A DNA stretch of 5,156 bases, from positions 1 to 5,156 of the forward strand of contig CAUDDU010000085.1 in assembly GCA_958448375.1 (NCBI GenBank). Direction: 5' to 3'. A program made the translations under genes and the position numbers. The notes below the pieces were generated by a model that did no database searches, was not told the origin of the DNA, and worked only from the letters and a program-made list of their open reading frames with translations. The stretch is from an uncultured Collinsella sp. GTDB lineage: Bacteria; Actinomycetota; Coriobacteriia; Coriobacteriales; Coriobacteriaceae. How positions within the stretch are numbered: the first letter of the stretch is position 1; each line of letters begins with the position of its first letter. This document shows, piece by piece, positions 1 through 5,084 of this stretch.

Positions 1-44
1 GTGTACTAGACCGATCTGCTGACTTGAGCTTTCGATTGCTATAG

Positions 45-72
45 GGCGGGCGCTACGGCGTCCGCCTTTTTT
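45..72 (+). terminator. rho-independent terminator of an upstream plus-strand gene
   Basis: Stem GGCGGGCGC (45-53) pairs with GCGTCCGCC (58-66), nine pairs with one G-T wobble, closed by a TACG tetraloop and followed at once by six T residues (67-72). This is a textbook intrinsic terminator reading rightward, so a plus-strand transcription unit should end just left of the window. Confidence 0.85.
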
Positions 73-119
73 GGAGCCGGACCGCTTCGGCTCCGTCCAT
101 CACACTCTCCCGACAAACA

Positions 120-161
120 GGAACAGGCCCGCTGGCAGATAGTTGCCAGCGGGCCTGTTCC
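120..161 (-). terminator. long perfect inverted repeat, possible minus-strand terminator
   Basis: Arms of 18 bp (120-137 and 144-161) are perfectly complementary around a 6-nt loop GATAGT. Read on the minus strand the stem is followed by CTGTTTGTC, a weak T-rich tail; on the plus strand no T run follows. It could end transcripts that read past the alkyltransferase gene, whose stop is 234 bp upstream, or act as a bidirectional barrier between convergent genes. The inverted repeat is certain; the terminator role is inferred. Confidence 0.5.
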
Positions 162-338
162 CGAAGTACACCGTTGAATCGCACAGAGGGGAGGGATGCG
201 AATCAAACTCAACAGGGCAGGCTTTTTCATCGCCTATTGCCTGCTCCGTTGCTGAATACAATATAGTTCACCGTGGTTTACTTTGTAGCGTCAATATGCG
301 CCGCCACACCTTCTCCATAAGTTAGCTCCGGTAAACTA

Positions 339-377
339 AAACCACCACGAAGGGGACAGGCACCTTTGTGGTGGTTT
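339..377. repeat. palindromic repeat, copy 1 (GGACAGGCA loop on plus strand)
   Basis: A 39-bp element with 15-bp arms (aaaccaccacgaagg / cctttgtggtggttt) around a 9-nt asymmetric centre GGACAGGCA. It differs from copy 3 (2325-2363) by one base, A to G at 349, which leaves a G-T wobble in the stem. It ends 17 bp beyond the stop codon of the alkyltransferase gene. On the minus strand the stem runs into TTTTAGTTT, so it could work as that gene's intrinsic terminator. Confidence 0.85.
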
Positions 378-394
378 CGGCCACGGCAGAGCCG

Positions 395-715
395 CTAGAG
401 TCCGGCAGGCCAACGACAGGCGGCCAAGTCGACGTGCATGTCGTCCTTAAACGCCACACCCTCCCCTTGCAAAAGCTCACGTTGAGCATCGGGGCCGCCA
501 AAGGCAAAGCCTTCGCAAATGCGACCGTCGGCAAACACCACACGATGGCAGGGAATCTGGCCGGGGCGCGGATTACTATGCAGGGCATACCCCACGTACC
601 GCGCACTTCGTGGACGACCGGCAAGCAGCGCCACCTGACCATACGTGGCGACCATCCCCTCGGGGATCTGCTCGACCACCTCGTACACCCGTTCAAAAAA
701 GCCCTCAGACGCCAT
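395..715 (-). CDS. O6-alkylguanine-DNA alkyltransferase-domain protein (MGMT/ATL-like, 106 aa)
   Basis: The protein consists only of the DNA-binding and active-site domain of the MGMT/Ogt family, which transfers an alkyl group from O6-alkylguanine to its own cysteine. A winged-helix start (FERVYEVVEQIPEG, residues 6-20; TYGQVALLAG, 24-33) leads to an arginine-finger region RSARYVG (36-42), the Asn of HSNP (48) and the active-site motif PCHRV (55-59) with Cys56. Glu85 in LLQGEGV fits the Cys-His-Glu relay. Ogt-type proteins are usually near 170 residues; the missing N-terminal domain and total length resemble alkyltransferase-like (ATL) proteins, but those typically have Trp in place of the Cys. 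It may therefore be a genuine minimal transferase. The start at 715 was chosen because AAGGGAG lies 6 bases upstream; a longer in-frame version would begin inside the neighbouring repeat. Its start is 80 bp downstream of the degV stop, with repeat copy 2 between. Stop is TAG. Confidence 0.88.
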   Translation of the reverse strand: MASEGFFERVYEVVEQIPEGMVATYGQVALLAGRPRSARYVGYALHSNPRPGQIPCHRVVFADGRICEGFAFGGPDAQRELLQGEGVAFKDDMHVDLAACRWPAGL

Positions 716-741
716 CGCATGCTCCCTTCCACCCGGAAAAG

Positions 742-786
742 CATAAACCACCACAAAGGTGCCTGTCCCCTTTGTGGTGGTTTATG
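742..786. repeat. palindromic repeat, copy 2 (TGCCTGTCC loop on plus strand)
   Basis: The 39-bp core at 745-783 is the exact reverse complement of copy 3, so it is inserted in the opposite orientation to copies 1 and 3. Here the palindrome is extended by three more pairs (cat / atg), giving 18-bp arms at 742-786. The core ends 12 bp beyond the degV stop codon and lies 29 bp upstream of the alkyltransferase start. On the minus strand the tail is only TTTATGC, so any termination may be partial, leaving room for read-through into the alkyltransferase gene. Confidence 0.88.
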
Positions 787-795
787 GCAGGTCGG

Positions 796-1650
796 TTAGT
801 TGGCGGGCTGGAAGAAGGCTACTGCTACGGCGCCGGGGCCAACGTGGGTACCGATGGTGGCGCCGATGGTGTGAACGGGCAGTTCGCCCTCGGTGTGACC
901 AGCCCACAGTGCCGCGCTGTCCTCGATATACTTCTTGAGCACCGCATCCGAAAGGCCCGTATAGCCGAGCGCCAGCGGCATGGAAAAGTCGATGCCGCCT
1001 GCCTTTTCGACCTTTTGGTTCAGCAGGTTGCGGCCGTTCTTGGAACCGCGCGCCTTGCCCAGCTGCACGATCAGACCGTCCTCGACAGCCACCACAGGCT
1101 TTACGTTGAGCAGCGTGCCCACGGCGCCGGCCGCAGCAGACAGACGACCGCCGCGCACCAGGTACTCCAGCGTCTCGAGCAGGCCGATAACCACCACACG
1201 GTCGCGCACGGCCTCGACAGCCGCCGCGATCTGAGATGCACTGCGGCCCTCGTCCACCAAGCGCAGCGCATACTCGACCAGGACGCGCTCGCCCAGGGTG
1301 ACGTTGTTGCTGTCTACCACGAACACGTCGCCACCTGGCGCCTCGGCAAGTGCGGTACGGGCACTCTGATTGGTGCCTGATAGCTTAGCGCCCACGGTAA
1401 TAATCACAGCCTCATCGCCGGCTTCACGAACCTTGGCAATCGCCTGCGAAAACGCGTACGGGTTGACCTGGCCAGTCTTGGGCAGCTCATCGCGCTCCAC
1501 GAGCATCTCGTAAAAGCGCTGGTGATCGATGTCGATGCCATCCATGTACACATCGGTGCCAAAGGTGACGGACAGCGGCAAAACGGCCAGTGCCGGGTGC
1601 TCCGCCGACGACATATCGCTTGCGGAATCGGTAATAATGCGGACGGACAT
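796..1650 (-). CDS. DegV family fatty-acid-binding protein (FakB-like)
   Basis: At 284 residues this is full length for the DegV family, cytosolic proteins that bind a fatty acid and, in the FakB members, present it to the kinase FakA for phosphorylation and entry into phospholipid synthesis. Visible signatures, in order: IITDSASDM (5-13), the KTGQVNP segment (58-64) where most members have TSQP, LSGTNQSA (90-97), TLEYLVRGGRLS (160-171) and IGTHVGPGA (266-274). The Thr, Ser, Arg and His of these motifs are those that hold the lipid carboxyl or phosphate in FakB structures. Start at 1650 is supported by AAAGGA 6 bases upstream; a 35-residue longer reading has no such signal. It follows marR by 119 bp with no strong terminator between, so the two are probably co-transcribed. 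Stop is TAA, followed 12 bp later by repeat copy 2. No FakA gene is in the window, so the exact ligand and partner are unknown. Confidence 0.93.
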   Translation of the reverse strand: MSVRIITDSASDMSSAEHPALAVLPLSVTFGTDVYMDGIDIDHQRFYEMLVERDELPKTGQVNPYAFSQAIAKVREAGDEAVIITVGAKLSGTNQSARTALAEAPGGDVFVVDSNNVTLGERVLVEYALRLVDEGRSASQIAAAVEAVRDRVVVIGLLETLEYLVRGGRLSAAAGAVGTLLNVKPVVAVEDGLIVQLGKARGSKNGRNLLNQKVEKAGGIDFSMPLALGYTGLSDAVLKKYIEDSAALWAGHTEGELPVHTIGATIGTHVGPGAVAVAFFQPAN

Positions 1651-1688
1651 AGCGAATCCTTTCTTGCGCAGGTCCCGCGCAGGGAATT

Positions 1689-1717
1689 TTGACAGCAAGG
1701 CCCCGGCACGGTATACG
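1689..1717 (+). promoter_or_regulatory. sigma70-like promoter pointing antisense into marR
   Basis: TTGACA (1689-1694), a perfect -35 match, is followed after 17 bases by TATACG (1712-1717), four of six for the -10. It lies between marR and degV but reads rightward, against both, so a transcript starting near 1724 would be antisense to the whole marR gene. No convincing plus-strand gene follows. The match is visible; activity is unproven. Confidence 0.4.
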
Positions 1718-1769
1718 CACTCAAACGGGACTATGCAGTTGTTAATTGGAAGCAAAAGCCTTGGCGGCC

Positions 1770-2219
1770 CTACAGCTCGCGCAGGGTGTTGAGAATCGTG
1801 CGCAGCGACGCATACATCTGCTCGCGCTGCTCCACACCCATAGCCTTACTGGTGGTATCGAGCACTTCGTGGATGATGCGGTCGGCCTCGCTCATGCTCT
1901 CGCCGCCCAGAGCGGTCAGGCGCACCGGAGCACGATACTTAACGGCGGCATCGCCCGAATCATCGACCTCGACGTAGCCGCCCTCCTCCAGATGCGCGAG
2001 CGTACGCGAGACGGCGGCGCGGGTCACGCCTGCCATGCGAGCCAGGTCAGCGCCAGTCAGGCCGTCCTTGCTGCGCTCAAGATAGTAAAGGCACATAACG
2101 TCGGAGCCCTTGAGGCCCAGCCTTGCGCCCTCGGATGTCTTAATGCGCTGGATCTCCTTGTAGAGCCCGCTGATCAGTCCGACAAAGTCCTCGAAACGTG
2201 TCTCGTCGTTCTGCTGCAT
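1770..2219 (-). CDS. MarR family transcriptional regulator
   Basis: This 149-residue protein has the size and plan of a MarR-family dimeric winged-helix repressor. An N-terminal helix (about 8-30) precedes LKGSDVMCLYYL (36-47), a helix-turn-helix spanning LTGADLARMAGVTRAAVSRTLAHLEEGGYV (54-83) whose recognition helix is near 66-79, and a wing (84-104) ending VRLTALG. C-terminal helices (109-149) would form the dimer interface. Such proteins bind palindromes near their own promoter and release on binding a small ligand. Start at 2219 is the best-aligned family start, although its ribosome site (AAAGGCGG, 9 bases upstream) is widely spaced; an ATG at 2264 would add 15 residues but has no ribosome site. 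It is the first gene of a likely marR-degV unit. By analogy with FabT, a MarR-type regulator of fatty-acid genes, its ligand could be an acyl species, but that is inference. Stop is TAG. Confidence 0.92.
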   Translation of the reverse strand: MQQNDETRFEDFVGLISGLYKEIQRIKTSEGARLGLKGSDVMCLYYLERSKDGLTGADLARMAGVTRAAVSRTLAHLEEGGYVEVDDSGDAAVKYRAPVRLTALGGESMSEADRIIHEVLDTTSKAMGVEQREQMYASLRTILNTLREL

Positions 2220-2248
2220 GGGAGACGACCGCCTTTCGCTTGCATAAT

Positions 2249-2262
2249 GCTTACGGGTAAAC
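2249..2262. promoter_or_regulatory. near-palindrome upstream of marR, candidate operator
   Basis: GCTTACGGGTAAAC is a 14-bp inverted repeat with one mismatched pair around a GG centre, located 30 bp upstream of the chosen marR start. It is flanked by direct GCATAA repeats at 2242-2247 and 2272-2277. Position and symmetry suit autoregulation by the MarR protein, but there is no second copy before degV to confirm it. Confidence 0.3.
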
Positions 2263-2323
2263 ATCTTAGTCGCATAAGCCGACACCCGTACCCAAATACC
2301 CTATTTGTTAACCCATCAACATA

Positions 2324-2364
2324 AAAACCACCACAAAGGGGACAGGCACCTTTGTGGTGGTTTT
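2324..2364. repeat. palindromic repeat, copy 3 (GGACAGGCA loop on plus strand)
   Basis: The 39-bp core at 2325-2363, in the same orientation as copy 1, has perfect 15-bp arms extended by one more A-T pair. Its proximal arm ends 28 bp beyond the B3/4 gene stop codon. On the minus strand the hairpin is followed by TTTTTATG, the best T tail of the four copies, making it the strongest terminator candidate of the set. It also lies upstream of marR, so it separates the two transcription units. Confidence 0.88.
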
Positions 2365-2392
2365 GACCGGCGAACATAATCCGCAGACGCCG

Positions 2393-3112
2393 CTACAGCT
2401 CCACACAGGGATTATCGCGGGTCACAAGTGTCTTAACGACAACCGTCGCTCCCAGATAGCGCTCAAGCAGCTCGGCTAAGCGATCGATCGCTGCCTGGCA
2501 ATCCCCCATCCGCTCGGGCTCCACGCATTCAATCGCCAGGAACGCATCGGCCGAATCATCGGACAGCGCCGTGCGAACGCCGTCGCGCCAGTTCCAGCAG
2601 CGGCACACGGCGCCCGCATCGTCGATGTAGGCGAGCTCGCCGGGCAGGGTCGGATCGTCCGCCTCCTCGCCAAGCGGCAAGAACGCATCGCCACCGTCGG
2701 TCACCTTCAAGCGAAGGTCTCCCTCGATCGCATGCAGATCCTCGCCTCCCACGGGCAGCGCGTAGGTCAGCGACACCGTGTTGTAAATATCCACCGCGGG
2801 TGTAATGTGGCCCACCGGCTTGCCTTTGAGCACGCGTTTGAGAAGGTTCTCGATTGAGCAGCGCGCGCCTTTCTTGGTCTTGAACAGACGATAGGCCTCG
2901 CGCCATGCCTTGACCGGTGCGTTCTCGCTGATAGTGTCGCTGGTCAGATGACGCTCCGCATCGATATTGGCACGGTCGAGCAACGCCGCAATCGCATCCA
3001 CGTCCTCTTGAGGAATCTGAGCCGTGGGCTTCATGCCCTCCACGACCACAACACCGACCGCTGCCTGCGGAAACAGCTCCCAGAATGAATCCTCGGCAAT
3101 AAAGCTCTTCAT
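2393..3112 (-). CDS. B3/4 domain protein (PheT editing-domain-like)
   Basis: A 239-residue stand-alone protein carrying the B3/4 domain, named after the editing region of the phenylalanyl-tRNA synthetase beta chain (COG3382-type proteins). Recognition rests on the central block: FKTKKGARCSIENLLKRVL (77-95), ITPAVDIYNTVSLTYALPVG (103-122), DLHAIEGDLRL (125-135), FLPLGEE (144-150), PGELAYIDD (157-165), CRCWNWRDGVRT (170-181) and FLAIE (191-195). The domain in PheT discriminates mischarged Tyr-tRNA; the stand-alone proteins have no settled function, and aminoacyl-tRNA or amino-acid binding is only a guess. There is no signal peptide or membrane segment. Start at 3112 was chosen because AGGGAG sits 5 bases upstream; an ATG at 3127 adds five residues and would read through that site. 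The gene stands alone, with its own promoter and a structured leader upstream and repeat copy 3 after its TAG stop. Confidence 0.88.
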   Translation of the reverse strand: MKSFIAEDSFWELFPQAAVGVVVVEGMKPTAQIPQEDVDAIAALLDRANIDAERHLTSDTISENAPVKAWREAYRLFKTKKGARCSIENLLKRVLKGKPVGHITPAVDIYNTVSLTYALPVGGEDLHAIEGDLRLKVTDGGDAFLPLGEEADDPTLPGELAYIDDAGAVCRCWNWRDGVRTALSDDSADAFLAIECVEPERMGDCQAAIDRLAELLERYLGATVVVKTLVTRDNPCVEL

Positions 3113-3132
3113 ACGCTCTCCCTTCATTGTGC

Positions 3133-3250
3133 GCGCCCGAGTGAGGGCGCCTAAACAAAAAGCGCCCTCACGACGGCCACCTTCAAAGTCCTACGGTGCC
3201 GTCACAAGAACGCTTGCGCTGTCCCCATCCGGAGAAGGGGACGATATGTC
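3133..3250 (-). ncRNA. structured 5' leader of the B3/4 gene, possible switch
   Basis: From the predicted start near 3250 the minus-strand RNA can form: H1, GTCCCC/GGGGAC (3221-3242, 6 bp, 10-nt loop); H2, CACC/GGTG stacked on GACGG/CCGTC with one bulged base (3172-3203); H3, a perfect 10-bp stem GTGAGGGCGC/GCGCCCTCAC (3141-3171); and H4, a 6-bp stem GCGCCC/GGGCGC (3133-3150). H3 and H4 use the same segment 3145-3150 and exclude each other. H4 ends 9 bases upstream of the ribosome-binding site (3118-3123). It matches no riboswitch or T-box class I can recognise. The pairings are visible; regulation is inferred. Confidence 0.45.
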
Positions 3251-3256
3251 AGGCGT

Positions 3257-3285
3257 ATTGTAACCCGAGTCATCCACGCGAGCAA
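3257..3285 (-). promoter_or_regulatory. likely sigma70 promoter of the B3/4 gene
   Basis: On the minus strand TTGCTC (3280-3285, three of six) is followed after exactly 17 bases by TACAAT (3257-3262, five of six). Transcription would start near 3250, giving a leader of about 138 nt. The -35 box touches the A-tract edge of repeat copy 4, so the repeat borders directly on the promoter. Confidence 0.5.
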
Positions 3286-3320
3286 AACCACCACAAAGGT
3301 GCCTGTCCCCTTTGTGGTGG
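3285..3320. repeat. palindromic repeat, copy 4 (TGCCTGTCC loop on plus strand)
   Basis: Same orientation and sequence as copy 2, but the right-hand edge lacks the terminal TTT, leaving a perfect 12-bp stem (ccaccacaaagg / cctttgtggtgg, 3288-3320) with a 9-nt loop. The A-tract on the left edge is kept, which on the minus strand gives TTTT after the hairpin. It lies 19 bp beyond the pckA stop codon, so the side kept is the one a pckA terminator would need. Confidence 0.85.
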
Positions 3321-3339
3321 ACATGGACTCACGGCGAAG

Positions 3340-5010
3340 CTAGTGGCGAAGTCCCAGCAGCCCGCGGCCGCGATGACGGGCCTCGGCGGACACCTGGGCG
3401 TGCGGGCCGGCGGCTTTGACGGACTCGGGCAGGTGCGAGTACTTCTTCTCGAAGTTCTCCTCGAACATCACCGCCAGGTTGTGCGCGGCCTCGTCGTAGC
3501 GAGCGGTGCTCTGCCAGTACTGGCGCGGCACCAGGATGCCGTCGGGCACACCGTGGCACGTAGTGGGAATGTCGACGTTGAAGATGTCGTCGTGCACGAA
3601 CTCGCTGTCCTCGATGGTGCCGTCGAGGGCGCGCGCGACCAGCGAGCGCGTGTAGGCAAGCTCGATGCGATGGCCCACGCCGTAGCCGCCGCCAATCCAG
3701 CCGGTGTTGACCAGGTACACGCGCGTGCGGCCGTCGGCAATGCGCTCGCCAAGCATCTTAGCGTAAACCATGGGGTCGAGCGGCATAAACGGCTCGCCGA
3801 ACAGCGAAGAGAACGTGGGCGTGGGCTCGGTGACGCCGACCTCGGTGCCGGGAATCTTCGCCGTAAAGCCCGTCACAAAGTGGTACATGGCGGCGTCGGC
3901 CGTCAGACGCGAGATGGGCGGCAGCACGCCAAAAGCGTCGCAGGTCAGGAACAGCACGACACTCGGAGTGGTGCCCATGCCCTTAGTCCACGCGTTAGGA
4001 ATGTGCTCCACGGGATAGGCCACGCGCGTGTTGTGCGTGATCGAGATGTCATCGTAGTTGGGCTTGCGGTTCTCGTCGAGCACCACGTTTTCGCAGATCG
4101 CGCCAAAGCGGACAGCGTTGAAGATCTCGGGCTCGTGGAAGGCGTCCAGGCCCTCGCATTTGGCGTAGCAGCCACCCTCGATGTTGAAGATGCCCATGTC
4201 GGCCCAGCCGTGCTCGTCGTCGCCGATCAGCAGGCGCGTGGGGTTGGCAGAAAGCGTGGTCTTGCCGGTGCCGGACAGGCCAAAGAACACGGCGGTCTCG
4301 TGCGTGACCGGGTCCATGCTGGCCGAGCAGTGCATGGGCAGCACGTCGTCCTCGACGGGCAGCAGATAGTTCATGACGCTAAAGATCGACTTTTTAATCT
4401 CGCCGGAGTAGCCGGTGCCGGCGACCAGAATCACGCGCTCCTGGAAGTTGATGACCACGGCGGCGCTGGAGTTGAGGCCCTTGATGGCGGGGTCGCACTG
4501 GTAGCCAGGTGCCGCGAGCACGCAAAAGTCTGGCTCACCGGTGCGAGCAATTTCGCGAGCGAGCGGACGGGCGAGCATTTGCTTAATGAAGAGCGCCTGG
4601 CTGGCACGCTCGCAGGCGACGAGCAGGCGACGCGTGTGGTTGCGGTCGGCACCGGCCATACCGCGCGTGACGAACACGTCGCGCTCGTTGAGATAGTCGA
4701 CGATACCGGCCTTGATGGCCTCGTAGCTCTCGGTCGAAAGCGGGCGGTTGACGGCGCCCCAGGCAATCTTGTCGTGGACATCGGGGGTGTCAACGATAAA
4801 ACGATCGTTGGGAGAACGACCAGTACGCTCCCCCGTCTCGATCACCAGCGCGCCGTTGGATGCCATGCGGCCTTCTTCGCGGCGGATGGCGTACTCGACA
4901 AGCTCCGCAGCGGGTAGATCGACCAGCAGACGAGGCTGATTCTCGGCGGGATCTTCAACGAGTGTAATGCCAAAGTTGGACAGAACTTCTGCAGGGGTAA
5001 CACCAGGCAT
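3340..5010 (-). CDS. pckA: phosphoenolpyruvate carboxykinase (ATP)
   Basis: PckA interconverts oxaloacetate + ATP and phosphoenolpyruvate + CO2 + ADP, a cytosolic step of gluconeogenesis that can also run in the carboxylating direction in anaerobes. At 556 residues it is near the usual 530-540. Visible motifs: GERTGRSPNDRF (60-71), YSGEIKKSIF (201-210), the P-loop GLSGTGKTT (244-252), the metal-binding LIGDDEHGW (261-269), NTRVAYP (327-333), TGFTAKIPGTE (380-390) and LVNTGWIGGGYGVGHR (433-448). All mark the ATP-dependent family, not the GTP type. Start at 5010 is set by AAAGGAGG four bases upstream; a reading from 5124 would add 38 residues with no ribosome site. The last ~18 residues, after AAGPHA, are Arg/Gly-rich and look like a lineage-specific tail. 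Stop is TAG, followed 19 bp later by repeat copy 4. The upstream region holds two palindromes that may be operators. Confidence 0.97.
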   Translation of the reverse strand: MPGVTPAEVLSNFGITLVEDPAENQPRLLVDLPAAELVEYAIRREEGRMASNGALVIETGERTGRSPNDRFIVDTPDVHDKIAWGAVNRPLSTESYEAIKAGIVDYLNERDVFVTRGMAGADRNHTRRLLVACERASQALFIKQMLARPLAREIARTGEPDFCVLAAPGYQCDPAIKGLNSSAAVVINFQERVILVAGTGYSGEIKKSIFSVMNYLLPVEDDVLPMHCSASMDPVTHETAVFFGLSGTGKTTLSANPTRLLIGDDEHGWADMGIFNIEGGCYAKCEGLDAFHEPEIFNAVRFGAICENVVLDENRKPNYDDISITHNTRVAYPVEHIPNAWTKGMGTTPSVVLFLTCDAFGVLPPISRLTADAAMYHFVTGFTAKIPGTEVGVTEPTPTFSSLFGEPFMPLDPMVYAKMLGERIADGRTRVYLVNTGWIGGGYGVGHRIELAYTRSLVARALDGTIEDSEFVHDDIFNVDIPTTCHGVPDGILVPRQYWQSTARYDEAAHNLAVMFEENFEKKYSHLPESVKAAGPHAQVSAEARHRGRGLLGLRH

Positions 5011-5051
5011 GGGGCCTCCTTTAAAAACGCGACACGTGGATGCGGCGCGCA

Positions 5052-5067
5052 CTTTACTCACGTAAAG
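5052..5067. promoter_or_regulatory. inverted repeat upstream of pckA
   Basis: CTTTAC and GTAAAG arms flank a 4-bp centre TCAC, 41 bp upstream of the pckA start. It would lie in or near the promoter or the early leader. It may be a second operator site or a small leader hairpin; no regulator can be assigned. Confidence 0.3.
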
Positions 5068-5084
5068 GCCGTTGTACCCGATAT

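Larger units (their letters stand above)
1..394. other. gene-free left flank with several hairpins
   Basis: No coding region is convincing here. The stretch contains three successive stem-loops: a plus-strand terminator at 45-72, a 7-bp GGAGCCG/CGGCTCC hairpin at 73-94, and a long perfect inverted repeat at 120-161. The first copy of the palindromic repeat is at 339-377. The part from 162 to 338 is less GC-rich than its surroundings and shows no gene, tRNA or riboswitch that I recognise. The layout suits a convergent intergenic region between a plus-strand gene left of the window and the minus-strand alkyltransferase gene. Confidence 0.6.

Noticed and set aside
196..255. 19-codon plus-strand ORF (MRIKLNRAGFFIAYCLLRC) behind a purine-rich GAGGGGAGGG
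   Set aside because: The purine tract is too close to the ATG for a normal ribosome site, there is no gene downstream for a leader peptide to control, and a terminator lies upstream.
257..267. Plus-strand -10-like boxes TACAAT and TATAGT
   Set aside because: No acceptable -35 at 16-18 bp and no plus-strand gene to the right.
321..339. TTAG...CTAA half-sites (TTAGCTCCGGTAAACTAA) resembling a DtxR/MntR metal box
   Set aside because: Inner positions do not match, symmetry is poor, and no metal-related gene is adjacent in the window.
610..1380. 256-codon plus-strand open frame
   Set aside because: Antisense to the alkyltransferase and DegV genes, crosses repeat copy 2, and shows no family resemblance or ribosome site.
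1746..2324. 192-codon plus-strand frame downstream of the antisense promoter
   Set aside because: Starts at TTG without a ribosome site and mirrors the MarR gene; composition is that of a shadow frame.
3140..3190. T-box riboswitch in the B3/4 leader (GAAGGTGGCCGTCG resembles the AGGGTGGNACCGCG core)
   Set aside because: The bulge UGGNACC is not intact, no specifier stem is recognisable and no classic terminator follows.
3221..3242. Decayed fifth copy of the palindromic repeat (TGTCCCC ... AAGGGGAC)
   Set aside because: Shares only about eight bases with each part of the repeat, in the wrong arrangement; more simply explained as leader hairpin H1.
339..3320. CRISPR array
   Set aside because: The repeats are hundreds to thousands of bases apart, in both orientations, and separated by genes instead of uniform spacers.
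3196..4917. 573-codon plus-strand open frame opposite pckA
   Set aside because: It lies antisense to a full-length, motif-complete pckA, has low-complexity His/Val/Ala/Gly composition typical of a shadow frame, and its start runs through the B3/4 leader and repeat copy 4.
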